Of a DNA stretch of 64,000 bases, positions 45,150 to 57,300 are shown one piece after another. Source of the DNA: CAZMNY01 sp964567745 (GTDB taxonomy: Bacteria > Planctomycetota > Planctomycetia > Pirellulales > Pirellulaceae); NCBI GenBank assembly GCA_964567745.1, contig CAZMNY010000034.1, forward strand, positions 28,876 to 92,875, read 5' to 3'. The notes under the pieces are model-generated. The model made no database searches and had not been told where the DNA came from. It worked only from the letters and a program-made list of their open reading frames with translations. The position numbers were made by a program, and so were the translations under genes. Every line of letters starts with the position of its first letter. The stretch's first letter is position 1.

Positions 45150-46481
45150 GTGAACAATCCGTTGCCAACCGCTCCGCTGGCCCGAGCCATCGAGCGAAAT
45201 CTGTTTGGCGGTATGATCGGCATGCTGGCGTCGACGGTCATTGCTCGACTCTTGTTGTTAGCAATGGAGATTCCCGTATTCATTTTGGGATTTCTGCTTT
45301 TGATCGGAGCGGCAACAGGAGCGTTCGTCACCCACTATGGAAGTCGATCGGCCGAGACGGTCACAGCCGCGTTTGGATCGTGGAACACTCGGCTGCGTCG
45401 AGTCAGTTTGATGGTCATGCTGTGGATGCTGGCGTTAGCGACGGTGATCGGAATCCTTACCGTTCTCACTGCAAGCTACGACACGCTGGGACGCGTGGCG
45501 GGCACCGTGATTACGACCGCCTTTGCCGCTGGGCTGTTGTGGCCGTTGTCCTTGCTGGCTGACCGCAAAGAAACTCAGCCTTCCGGTCTACTTGGAATGG
45601 CCTCGGTGATCATTGTCTATCTGCTGGTGATTCCGCTTATTTGGGACTTGGATCGACAACATGAAGAGATGCTCGTCTCGAGCCTTGTGATCGGGTTCAC
45701 GGTTCCGTTTGGGATGTTCTTTCTCGGCCTTCTCAACAATCCAAACACATGGATCGCAGCCCGGGCTGGCGTTGGCTTCTACGTCACCGTGCTTGTGATA
45801 TTTCTGATTGCGACGTGGCATCCTGGGAACTGGCGAGCATCTCAGAACTGGTGGACCACGGGATTGTGGTGTTCAACCTACGGGGCGCTGAGTTTCATGT
45901 GCCTGTGCGGTATGCGGCGAATCGTCTCGGTCGATTGGCGCTGGCTGGGCGTCGCGGCAGCGTTTGTCGCTTGGTTGATCGCGCTTTTCTCAGTCTGGGG
46001 CGGAACGCGACCGCCGGAAAACTGGTTGATCTCAATTTCGGGATTCTCCATCGTCATCGCGCACGCAAGCCTTTCCGTGCTCGTGCCTCTGAAAGGACAC
46101 CAAATCTGGCTTCGCTGGGGAACCGTCGCCGCCGTCGCGATGGCGTCGGCGTTTGTCGACTTGGAAATCATCTACGCGCCGGGCAACGGGCTAAGCATGC
46201 TCGGCAGGGTCGCCGGCGCAGCAACGATCGCCGCATCCTGCGGATCATTGGCTCTGATCATCTTCGCCAGACTCAATCGCGCAACTCGAACCGATTCGCC
46301 GAATGGCATCGTAGCCGAAATCACCGAGATCACCTTAAATTGCCCGCAATGTAACAAACGACTGACGGGCTCGATCGGCGTTCTCCAATGCGGCGGTTGC
46401 GGGCTCTGCATCACCACGTCGATTCAACAGCCGGACGAACCGGAAGAGGGCGCCGCGTCGCCTTTTGCCGACCGCGATTGA
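45150..46481 (+). CDS. Polytopic membrane protein with C-terminal zinc ribbon
   Basis: 443 aa from a GTG at 45150 with AAGGG about 8 nt upstream. About ten hydrophobic segments, from residue 18 to about 385 (MIGMLASTVIARLLLL, FILGFLLLIGAATGAF, VSLMVMLWMLALATVIGIL, ...). The C-terminal soluble tail has a zinc ribbon of the form CPQCNKRL-x7-CGGCGL, then an acidic end. Family not recognised. It could be a sensor or small-molecule transporter; no operon partner (it converges with the VOC gene 20 bp away). Confidence 0.8.
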   Translation: MNNPLPTAPLARAIERNLFGGMIGMLASTVIARLLLLAMEIPVFILGFLLLIGAATGAFVTHYGSRSAETVTAAFGSWNTRLRRVSLMVMLWMLALATVIGILTVLTASYDTLGRVAGTVITTAFAAGLLWPLSLLADRKETQPSGLLGMASVIIVYLLVIPLIWDLDRQHEEMLVSSLVIGFTVPFGMFFLGLLNNPNTWIAARAGVGFYVTVLVIFLIATWHPGNWRASQNWWTTGLWCSTYGALSFMCLCGMRRIVSVDWRWLGVAAAFVAWLIALFSVWGGTRPPENWLISISGFSIVIAHASLSVLVPLKGHQIWLRWGTVAAVAMASAFVDLEIIYAPGNGLSMLGRVAGAATIAASCGSLALIIFARLNRATRTDSPNGIVAEITEITLNCPQCNKRLTGSIGVLQCGGCGLCITTSIQQPDEPEEGAASPFADRD

Positions 46482-46500
46482 CGCTGCCGAACAGGTTGAG

Positions 46501-46884
46501 TTACGCGTCGACTTCCGAGTGCAGCGCCATTCGATTGTCTTCGCTGTCCATAACGAGGTCGCGAAATCCGTGCGGCCCAATCGGGTGCACGTCTTGTGAA
46601 ACGCTCCCGCCATCTTCCTGCACCATCTTGACCGCATCCTTGATCCGGCCCTGGACGTTCAAGTAAAGAAGCGGTCCTTTGTCGGTGACTTCGTCCGGAT
46701 TGGGAACCAAACAACCACCATTTCCATCCGCGTGCTCCATCACCGAGAACTCGAACCCGTCGAAACTTTGTTTCTCAACCTTCACGGCGAGCACGGCGGT
46801 ATGGAACGCTGTCGCGCGTTCCAATTCGACGACGGGAATTTCAAACCAAACAGTGCGATTATTGTCTCGATTGAAATCACTCAC
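46501..46884 (-). CDS. VOC (glyoxalase/bleomycin-resistance-like) family protein
   Basis: 127 aa from a GTG at 46884 with GGAG 7 nt upstream. Two beta-alpha-beta-beta-beta units: TVWFEIPVVELERATAFHTAVL, FEFSVMEHADGNGGCLVPNP, PLLYLNVQGRIKDAVKMVQEDGGSV, GFRDLVMDSEDNRMALHSEV. The pattern is that of VOC proteins annotated as PhnB/glyoxalase-like, with the Glu/His metal positions at the strand ends. Substrate unknown. Same strand as and 152 bp after the glycosyltransferase, so it could share its transcript. Confidence 0.85.
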   Translation of the reverse strand: MSDFNRDNNRTVWFEIPVVELERATAFHTAVLAVKVEKQSFDGFEFSVMEHADGNGGCLVPNPDEVTDKGPLLYLNVQGRIKDAVKMVQEDGGSVSQDVHPIGPHGFRDLVMDSEDNRMALHSEVDA

Positions 46885-47036
46885 CCGATCGCTCCTCTCC
46901 AAACAAATGGCGCCCACAACAACGAACGTCAGAGTATGTCAGACATGTGGGCCCTCGGCAATTCGACCAGCGACCGTTTGGGACGATGCACCGATAATCC
47001 ACGTCGGCCAACGACTCGAGATGGATAAATGGACGG

Positions 47037-48290
47037 TTATAACGAGTGCTTCGGATCCCGCGCGAGACTCGAGTAGGGCGAGTATTCAAGCATTTCGATT
47101 TCGAACGGAGCGTGAATTCGATAGACGATGCCTCTCCAATTGACACGTCTCGTCAGTTGGCTAATTACGAGTGCGACCGGATAGAGAATTTGCAGCAGAG
47201 GACTGGACACCACGAAATACAGGAGGGCCTGTGGCGATAGCCACCGAGCCGATTCGCCTCTTTCCGTGATCACCCGACACACCGCCCGTTCGATCAGGCA
47301 AAGCGACACAGCGAGCAGCGCCACGTAGCCGGCGACTGAGAGTGCAACGAGAGCCACGTTGAACACATCACCCTTCATGATGGCCGTTGACAACAAAGGC
47401 AGTGCGACGATTGGGAACGTTGCGGTGGCTGCACCATGAACAGCGACGACAGGCCAACGCGGATGGTAGAGTTTTGCAGCCAGCAGTTGGCGACATACCC
47501 AGCGAATGCATCCCGTCACTCCGCAACTCTCGCGGTTGGTCATCATCAGCGAAGGCACGAACTCCAGTTGAAGTCCCGCCTTGCGAAGCTCGCCAAACAA
47601 CATCGTGTCTTCACAAAACGCCCGCCCCCACTTTGCCGTCAATTCGAGCTTGTCGATCGTCTCGCGACGCATCGCCAGCGTGCCTCCCCAGGCGATCTTG
47701 AGAGCGTGCATTTGAATGATCGCGGCGCAATTCCAGACGTAACGCATCATCGAACCTATGGAAGGCCGAGTTGGCATGTACCACCGGTTTCCAGTCGCGG
47801 CCCCGACCTCGGCATTCGCCAACGGTCCCGCTAGTTCACGCAACCATGTGGGATGCGCGACGGTGTCGGCATCAATGAACGCCACGATCTCGAATGAGTC
47901 GTCGAGGTCATCAACCGCCTGGCAAAGACTGCTGCATTTCAAGCTGCAAGTCGGTCTCGGCTCGCGAAGAAAATCAATCCGCGCGGCGACCGTTGGACGA
48001 CGCGACAACGCGGCCAGTGCGATCTCGGTAGCCGGATCGGACTCATGGTCAATCACCATACGGAGTTCAAAATCTGGATAATCCTGTTGCAATACTCCAT
48101 CGATGCAATCGCCAAGAAACGGATCGCCTCCTCGAAGGCAAAGAATGATTGCTGCTTTAGCGCATTCGTCGTCTGGCAGCTTCTTTTGCGAGCCAGCATT
48201 TAGCGAAAGCATGAGTCCATACGCCATTCGCGCTTGCGCGGCGAAAAACACAACGAGGAATAGGACAAAGCCAATGGAATAGAGCGTCAT
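47037..48290 (-). CDS. Membrane glycosyltransferase family 2/21-like
   Basis: 417 aa from the ATG at 48290; a TTG nine bases upstream is possible. One N-terminal membrane segment and three or four at the C-terminus flank a GT-A domain. Motifs: CLRGGDPFLGDCIDGVL, FIDADT (DxD, residues 140-142), GRAFCEDTMLF (ED) and GCIRWVCRQ, a variant of the (Q/R)xxRW motif that normally starts with Gln or Arg. This is the layout of ceramide glucosyltransferase (GT21)-like and HpnI-type enzymes, which glycosylate lipids on the cytoplasmic side of the membrane. It follows the large PKS gene by 82 bp on the same strand, so it probably modifies that product. Confidence 0.82.
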   Translation of the reverse strand: MTLYSIGFVLFLVVFFAAQARMAYGLMLSLNAGSQKKLPDDECAKAAIILCLRGGDPFLGDCIDGVLQQDYPDFELRMVIDHESDPATEIALAALSRRPTVAARIDFLREPRPTCSLKCSSLCQAVDDLDDSFEIVAFIDADTVAHPTWLRELAGPLANAEVGAATGNRWYMPTRPSIGSMMRYVWNCAAIIQMHALKIAWGGTLAMRRETIDKLELTAKWGRAFCEDTMLFGELRKAGLQLEFVPSLMMTNRESCGVTGCIRWVCRQLLAAKLYHPRWPVVAVHGAATATFPIVALPLLSTAIMKGDVFNVALVALSVAGYVALLAVSLCLIERAVCRVITERGESARWLSPQALLYFVVSSPLLQILYPVALVISQLTRRVNWRGIVYRIHAPFEIEMLEYSPYSSLARDPKHSL

Positions 48291-48372
48291 GGCGTCCAAG
48301 CGGAATGAAGGAATCAGAGCTACCGACGCACCCGCGACGGAGCAGTAGCCAGCTGGCCGGCACGCCTCTGCT

Positions 48373-51300
48373 CTACATGAATCCGACCTGTTGAAAATAC
48401 CGAAGATATGTCGAGATCAGCTCCTCATCCCCGGGCGGACAACTAATTCCGCAAGGCTCAAGTACCTCGCGGGCTCGACGATTGTCGAACTCGGGATGGA
48501 CGGCAACCACGTCGCCTTGACCGCTATCGAGTACTCTCGGCGCCATGATGTCGGCGAGTGGGCGAATCGATGAGTCGCCCACTTCGTCGGCGATGGCGAG
48601 CAATCGGTTTCGCCACTCGTCATACGACAGAGATTCAATGTCGATTTCATTCCTATCCAGCCAGTCGCTCAGATATCCGGTCCTCACCGGTTGGGGGTTC
48701 GTCAGCAAGTACGTGCCGACTCCTTCGGCGCCGCGACGAATAATAGAAACGATCGATCGAGCAACATAGTCGACCGGCGTGATGTCAAATTCTACGTCGC
48801 TTAGCGGCGATGCGCCAAGTTGAAGACAGACACGGACCATCGTATGAAGCAGGTCGTCGGTATTGGAGGCGCCTGTTCGACTATCGCCGGTAATGTGGCC
48901 CGGCCGATAAACCGAGACTGGCAAACCGCGAGTCGACGCCTCGCTCAACAATCGTTCCGAGACCCATTTCGATTGTGAGTAGCCGTGTAATAACGACTCC
49001 GGCGATGGAAGCTCCGTTTGCTCGCAGACGCGTTCGCCTCGATTGTGATGGGCCGTGTGAACGGTGAAAGTTGAAACATAGTGAATCGGCTTGGCCCGAT
49101 GATGACAGGCAAACCGGATGATTTCGCGCGTGCTGCCGACGTTCACGCTCTTCAACGACGAGTAAGGCACGGCCAGGTTGACTGACGCCCCGTTGTGTAC
49201 AACCAGGTCGACGCTCTGAGCCAAGCGATCAAAGACTTCTTCACTCAGACCAAGTCGCTCTACGGACAAATCACCGACAACGGCGGAGACGCGATCGTCA
49301 AGTCCGGCTGGATTCAGACCATATTTGGTCAGATTGTCCCGCACGCGGCCGAGACCCTTGCTGGCGTTTTCGGCGCGAACATGGCAAACGATGTCGCAAT
49401 CCGTTTCGGTCAATAGTTCGTCGATCAGGAACGCACCGAGAAAACCGGTGGACCCTGTGAGCAACAACGTTGGACGCTCTCCACAGACGGTCGCCTCGCC
49501 GATCGGACGGACATTCGCGTCTAGTTCGGACTCCAACTCAAAATCGACATCGCTCGCCGTAATCTGTCTTACTCGAATTCGGCGAATCGAAGCATCGGAA
49601 GCAGGCACCGGCTCGATGTCGGCCAATTCCGCGAGAGGCAGGCCGGGATCCGCAACGGCTTGCCGAAGGATCTTTAGAAAACTGGTTTGCACCCGTTCCA
49701 TCGTCTCCACCGAATACCGGTTCGAGTTGTATCGCCACGTTCCTAGAATGCTGCCGTCGACCAAACTAACTCGCAGACAAAGCTCCGAGTTGGTCGCAGC
49801 GGCTACGAATTGCATCGGCTCAACTTCAAACTCATTCCAACGAACCGACTCGCCATTCCTACCCAAGGGGCTGGCGGCCAGTCCGCCCAATGACGACGGT
49901 GCTTCGACGTATTCGAAGCTGGCACTGAACAGTCGCTGCTCCTGACCGACCCAAGGAGCCACCACTCGGTCCGCCATCGTGGGAAAGGCGCCGACTTTGG
50001 CTTCCGCGCGTGTTAGCAAATCCACCGAATCCGTCAGGTGCTCCGTGAATGTCGCGCCCTTTCGGGCCCTGCTTCGGATCGGCGTCATTGTTTCAAATCG
50101 ACCGACGTTGCCCAGCAGCGCTGTGATCCCTCGCCCCAGAACCGGGTAACCAATGAGAAAGTCGTCGCGACCGGCGCTGCCGTGCAGCGCCGAGGAGAGT
50201 GCTGCAAACAGTAGCGACCTCAGCGAAACCTCATGTTCGGCCGCCGAAACCAATAAGTCGTCGGCCAATTCGCCCGGTAAGTTGAATTCGAGCACCCGCT
50301 CGACGTGCGCATCGTCGCCATTCTGTTCCGCGGGCGCCGACAAACAAGGCAAGGGAACATCGAACGGCGCCCCGTCGAGCAATTCCTCCCAAAACGTCAA
50401 ACTCGCTTCGCTCGGACCACCGTCGGCGAGCCCGTGTTGCCACGCGACGTAGTCGTAGTAAGAGTACTCAACCTCGCCTTGCTGCTCGGCGCCGACCGTT
50501 TGCAATTCGGAATCTTGCTGCAAGAGTCGAGCGAGCAGAAGCGCCAGCGACCAATCGTCAGCGATAATCGGATGGGCGCAGACGAGCAACACGTTTTGCC
50601 CACCGCAACGCAAGAGCCCAACTCGCAATAGCGGTCCGTTCGTCAAATCAAACGGCCGCTGAGTGTACTTGCCGATGCGCGAGGTCAACTCCGCTTCGTC
50701 GATCGACATCTCGTCGATCGAAATACGAATCTTCGAGTCGATCTTTTGACGGTTCTCATTGGGGCTGGGAACAGTACCGCGAAGCAAAATGTGGCTGTCG
50801 AGCAAGCGGTCAAGTTCTGCTTGCAAGCTGCTGCGAGTCAATGCGCCTCGCACCTTGATGCCGGCGATGACGTTACGATGAACGGACTCGCGTCGCAAGA
50901 CAACACGCTGACTGTCAGACAGCTCGAATTCATCGACCCACGAATCGCTCTGTACCAACTCCACGTCAACCGACGCTGCGGCCGCCGTCGCCGACTCATC
51001 GTCGCCCGTTGAAGACTCGTTGAGCGTCGTCAACAGATGGCCGGCCAACATCGTGATGTCGGGCCCGTTGAGAACGTTGCCCATGGGGAAGCTGATTGCA
51101 AGCTCGCTCTCAAGCCGATTCATCAAGTCGACCGCCATCAGCGAGTCTAAGCCCAAATTGGTAAGCGGCGTCTCGCGGTCGACTTTCGCCGAGTCGATTC
51201 CGAAGACTCCGGCGACTTGCTCCGTGAGGAAATCCTCCATCAAGCCGCCTCGTTCGTCGGCTGCAGCGGCCAACAGGCGAGGTCGGATCGAAGCGCCGCT

Positions 51301-54300
51301 CTGGCTGTTCGAGTTTTCTCGAGTAACGGACTCGTAGCAATTGGACTGACCAATAACGGGACTGAGCCGCCGCAATGTCGACCAATCGACGCGACTGGCT
51401 GCGATTCGCGTGGCGTCGCAACCGACGGCCTTCCCCAAGAACGACAAGGCCTCGTCAGTCGACAGCGAGAGCAGACCGACTTTCTCCAAGTACTCGCTTG
51501 TCTTTTGGTTTCTGGCCACAAACCCCGCTCCGCTCAGCGCTCCCCAATTGACGGTCATCGACGGCAGACCGAGGCCGCGTCGGTAGTAGGCAAGGCCGTC
51601 GAGAAACGCGTTACCCGCGTTGTAATTTGCCTGCCGCGCCGCACCCATCATCGATGAAAACGAGGAGAAGCAGATGAAGTGGTCGAGTTCAATGTCAAGC
51701 GTAGCCCGATGCAGACTCCAGGCACCCATGACTTTCGGATCCATAACGCGTCTGAATCGATCGTCGTTGAGCTCAACCATGAACTCGTCATCAAGCACCA
51801 TCGCTCCATGGAACACGCCCTTGAGCGGCGGCAGCTCACGTTGAATCTGGTCGATCACAGCGCGAACGTCTTCGTCTTTCGTGACATCGCCTCGAGCATC
51901 GATGACGACCGCGCCGGCGGAGCGCATCGCGTCGATATCCGCAACCGCGTCGTCCTTCGGTCCGCTCCGGCTCATCAAGACGATGTGACGCGCGCCGTGC
52001 TGGGTCAGCCATTTCGCCAGCTCCAAACCGACACCGCGTGCGCCTCCGGTAATCAGATAGGCGCCGTCACTTCGAAATAGGTGATCGTCTTCGGTACAGG
52101 CAGCTATCGTGAGCTCGTCAACGTCGAACGAAAGCACATTCTTGCCGATGTGTTTGCCTTGGGCCATGAACCGAAACGCCTCAACCACATCCGAAATGGG
52201 GAACACGGTTTTGGGCAGTGGCTGATAATCGCCGACGTCGAATCGCTCGGCCAACTCACCAAACATCTCAGCGACGTACGTCGGTTTCTGCTCAAGATGT
52301 TGAGCAAGATCGATAACGAAGTACGAGATATTCTGCTTGAAAACATTCAAGCCGATATTGGAGTTTTGATAGATGTCGATCTTTCCGATTTCCAGGAATC
52401 GGCCAAACGGAGCCAATACGGAAAAGCTCTTCGGAATGAACTCGCCGGCAAGCGAGTTGAGTACGATGTCGACACCAGCGCCGTCGGTTATCTCCATGAT
52501 TTGATCGGCGAATTCGACTGTTCGCGAATTCATCACGTGGTCGACGCCCATTTTGCGAAGCAGCTCGCGCTTCTCATCACTGCCGGCAGTCGCGAATACT
52601 TGAAGCCCCAGATTCAAGGCGATTTGAATCGCGGCCTGGCCAACTCCGCCCGCGCCTGCATGAATCAAGATCGACTCGCCGCGCCTCGCGCGAGCAAGAT
52701 GGCTAATCGCATAGTGCGACGTCAGAAAAACGGTCGGCAGCGTCGCGGCGTCCAAGAACGACATTTCCGCCGGCTTCTTGAACACCATCCGCGAATCGAC
52801 AGTGACGTAAGCGCGAAAACAATAGGGCGCCATCCCGGCTACAGCTTCCCCCGGCTGAAGCGACGTCACGTTCGAGCCAACTCGCTCGACGACACCGGCA
52901 ACATCATCGCCAAACCAAAGCAAGTCGATCGGGTCGCCCGGGTACATGCCGAGAACCTTCATCACATCGCGAAAGTTCACGCCGCCCGCTTTGACGCGAA
53001 TTTCCACTTCGTTCGGCCCCGGCTCTCGCCGCCAGGTCTCGTTGAGCGACAGGTTCGACAGACTCCCAAGCTTACTCGTCTCCAATCGATAGGGCGTAAT
53101 GCCGCCAGTCGCGTCCGTCGTCGCAACCCGAGTCTTCTTTGGCAACTCCTCCAAACGGACTCGGCTCAGCCGGTGCACGTATCGCCGACGCCCTCGATAA
53201 GCGACTTCCAATTCGGAGTCATCAATAAGCACTTCGTCGCACAACGAATCGGCCTCGAATGAGGGCGCGCCCGAATCGAGATCGATGTTCGTCCAGCGGT
53301 TGTCAAAGTGCTCATTGTTGGCCACTCGCAACAGCCCCATCAAGGGAGTCGAAGCCAAACCGCCGAGCCGATCGCTGCCTGTTACGGGCTGCATATCGCG
53401 TGTGACAAAATAGACTCGAGCTGGATCGTCGACATGGGTTCGCAATGCTTGTGCTAAACGAAACCCGCTAAGGACCCCGGTCTGTTGAGTCTCGGCCAGC
53501 GATTCGCATGTGGAATCCTCGTCGATGGACTTATCTAGGCTCCAAGCGTGCACGACGGTCTTTAGGGTCGCCGATTGAATCGAGCCGCTCGCGAACAGAC
53601 TCTGATAGTCGTCGATGCAGCGCGGATCGATTTCGAATTCGCCGCAGTCCAACTCCTGAAAACACGCCCCAGGCCGAACGCGAATCACATTACCGCCACG
53701 AGATTGGAGTTGCTCAATCAGCTGACTTGTCACACCGCCTATGTCCTCAAACACAAGCGTCGTCTCATCCGTTTCTTCCGGTTTCGGAATTGCGTCGTCT
53801 TCGGTCGTCGCGAACTCTGGCGCAGCTGCGAAGAAAACGGCTTGTTCAAATTCATCCGGCTTCGGCGAACCGGTAATCGACTTCACGTCCTGAAAGCCAG
53901 ACTCCTCGAGCAACTGCACCCACTGGCTCTGACTGAGCAGTGGCGATTCGCTCCGCAACGACTCGTCCTCAAACGCCCACCACCCTCGAAGCAATCCGAA
54001 GACGTTGTCCCAAACGGGCCGGCGCCGTACGACTTCAAGGAAGACCAACATCCCGCCATCGGCCAAACAGGACTTCAGGTTTTCGATCGTCTTTCGCAAG
54101 TCACGAGTCGCGTGCAAGACGTTTGTCGCTAGGATCAAGTCGCAACCGCCTGCCGCCATGCCTTGCTTGCTCGCGTCCTCGTTAATATCGAGCGTCAAAT
54201 AGTCGACAAAGGGAAACTCGGCGAATTGCTTCTTAGCCGTTGCCAAGAACGCAGGGCCGATATCGGTAAAGTAGTATTCGCTTCGATCGGCGGGCAAGGT

Positions 54301-57300
54301 CGGCAGAATCTCGCGAGTCAGCGACCCGGTGCCGGCACCCACTTCCAATACTCGCACAGCGCGATCGTCCGGAAGCGTTGAAACAGCCGCGGCGACGCTA
54401 TCGCGCAGAGCGGCGTTGAGAACGGGAAAATCGCCCGCCTCAGTGTAGAAATCCTCCAGCGGCCCGTTCGATCCAGCTGGAAACAGTAGCTCGACCGAGT
54501 CCATCTTTCCGCTGAGCACGGCAGATAGGTTGGGACCGGTCGTCTGTACAATTCGCACCTCTGACGCGTGCTTCGGAAAATCCTCCGCCAACTTCTTGAG
54601 GGAATCGACGCAACACGACGCCGTCAGCTCCTGAACAACGAACCATGATCCATTTCGCACCTCGAGAAGTCCGGCCAATTCCAGCGCTCGCAACTCCGCT
54701 CTTGCCAACCGCCGATGTTGATGGGCGATGTCCAAACGCTCGACAAACTCACTGGTCGTAAATTGATCTCCAACGCGGTAGTCCCAGCCGAGATCAAGGC
54801 AAGCATTCTGGATGCATTGTAGAACGATGCTCTCCATCCGCCGAGTAAACTCGCAAAAGTACCCGCCAAGTTCTCGCTCAGCGTAGGCGCTGGCAATTTG
54901 CTCGCCTGTCGACGCGACGATCTCAGAAGGAGACGGAAATTCGCACGAACCTTCGACTTGGCTTCCTCGCAGCCGTCGAGGTTCAAAGCGAAACTCGTAG
55001 AGGCAATTTTCAACGAGATCGTTCGCCATTTTTGATTCATGGCGATTGACTGCGAACGATAGAATGTCAGCCACCGGCCGGCCGTCGGAATCGTAAACGA
55101 ACAAGTTGCTCACCGACGTCTTGTCGTCCTCGCGGGTCATCTGCGCGTGCACCCAAAGCCGCTTCGGCGGGGTCGGACGATGAAGCCGGATTCGCCCGGT
55201 CATTGCCGGGAGAAAGAAATAATCTGCTGGATCCGCCGTCTCCGGAATGACTTGAACGCCGCGAAAGACTTGGAAGCAGGCGTCTAGGACCGATGGGTGG
55301 AATCGGTACTCACTCGATTGCGCGCTAATTTCATCCGGGACCACCACTTCCGCAAGCGCCTCGCCCGGCGAGCGCCAAAGCTGCTGGATCAAAGAAAACC
55401 GTGGGCCAAACTGATAACCTGCGGCGTGAAATTCTTGGTAGCAGCGCTCGTGATCAATGCAGTCCGAAAGACGATTGCGAATCGACTCGAGGTCCGCCGA
55501 ATCGCGTTCACCGGTTTCGAGCAAGACAAGTCGGCATTCAGAATTCAGCTCCCAATCTTTCTTGTTTGTCGAGCTAAAGACTCGTAGTCGATGCTGGTCC
55601 TCATCAAACACAACTTGAATGGTGGGCGGATTGTCGGTCGAAACGAAAAGAGCTTTCATGCTCTCCAAATCTTCCACGACATACGGCTCGCCCGGAAACA
55701 GCTCGGCCGCCACGGCCAAGGCGATTTCGCCATAACCGGACGCCGGGAAAATAATGCTGTCCCAGAAACTGTGATCCTGAATATAGTCGAACACTCGCGG
55801 GTCGATCGTCTGACGCCAGGTTGGCTGAGCCGCCGCCACTCGCATCCCGAGCAACGGATGATCTTCCGGCACGCGACGGTCGGCCATGTGACCTTCATCA
55901 AGCCAAAACGATTCGTGCTGCCAAGGATAGCGAGGCAAATCGACGAAGGCGCCATCCGTCTGAATAATGGCGGACCAGTCCAGCTTCGCTCCAGCGTTGT
56001 GAAGGCGAGCGGCATTGGAAAGAAGCTCAAGCGATTCGTCCTCGCCGCGCCGCAAACTGTGACAGATGAATCCCGTTTCGCCTTTCGCTGCAAAGCACTG
56101 TTCCATCGAACTCTTGAGAGCCGGATGAGGGCCTAACTCAAGTATGGTGCTGTCGCCGCAATCGATCAGCTTCTCAAGCGCCGGAGCGAACAACACCGGC
56201 TTGCGTACGTTACGCCACCAATAGGTCGCATCGAGCCGCTCTCCCGAGAGCACGTCGCCGGTCACTGTGGAAATGAAAGGAATCGTTCCGGGCTGCGGAC
56301 GTATTTCGCTCAGCGACTCTAACAACTCGTCATGAATCGGGTCCATCTTCGCCGTGTGGAACGAATAATTCACAGGCAGAACTTTATGGAATACGCCTGC
56401 CTCGGCCAGTTCGGCCGCCATCGCATCGGTCGCCTGCTCCTCACCCGCAACCGTGACCAAACTAGGACTATTGATCGCCGCCAGTCCGACTGAATCGGCC
56501 CGAGATGCAAGCAGCGGTCGCAGCGAGCTCGCCTCGACACCGACAGCCATCATCGCGCCGCCTCGAGTCCGATCTTGAAGCCGACTTCGATGGTAGATCA
56601 CTCGCGTCGCATCCTCGAGCGAATAGATGCCGGCGACGTAGGCCGCCGCGACTTCGCCCACGCTGTGGCCGACGACCTTGGCCGCTTCGACGCCCCACGA
56701 TTTCCAGAGTGCGGCCAAACCCACCTGAATCGCGAAGATCGCCGGCTGGGCGAATCGAGTTTCATGGATGCGAGATTCGGCCTCGGGCCTGCTCATCTCC
56801 TCGAGCAATGACCAGCCGCCCAACGCGAAGATATGGCGATCAATCTGCGAAACGACATCGCGGAAGAGAGGCTCTCGCTCAAGCAGCTCGCGACCCATTC
56901 CCCACCACTGAGGCCCTTGCCCCGTGAACACGAACACGGGCGGACGCAAGCCAACATGCGTTTTGCCCTGAACAACATATGAGGTCTTTTGCCCGCCGCG
57001 CCACATGTCGAGACTGCGGCGCATCTGGCTCGCGTTCTCGCCGATCGCAACGAGCCGATGCTCGTGGTGTTCCTTGCGGCGCCCCGCCATCAAGGCAATA
57101 TCACGAAGAGAGTCGGATGCTGTTCGAAGCATTTCGCGATAGGAGTCGGCGTATGCGACCAGCGCGCCGTCGTCCCTTGCCGATATCGGCAACAGCTGCG
57201 GCCGTTTAGCGCTCGGGCGTTCTGCCTGCGCTCCATTGGCGCTCTCGGCAGACTCTTGCGCGCCCAACTTTGTTCTCAGCGACGACGCGGCTACGGTCGA

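Noticed and set aside
52081..53262. A 393-aa plus-strand open frame inside the PKS gene
   Set aside because: Antisense shadow of the ER and spacer region, which has clear domain motifs. Similar long shadows occur at 11226-12374, 34466-35455 and 35864-36922.
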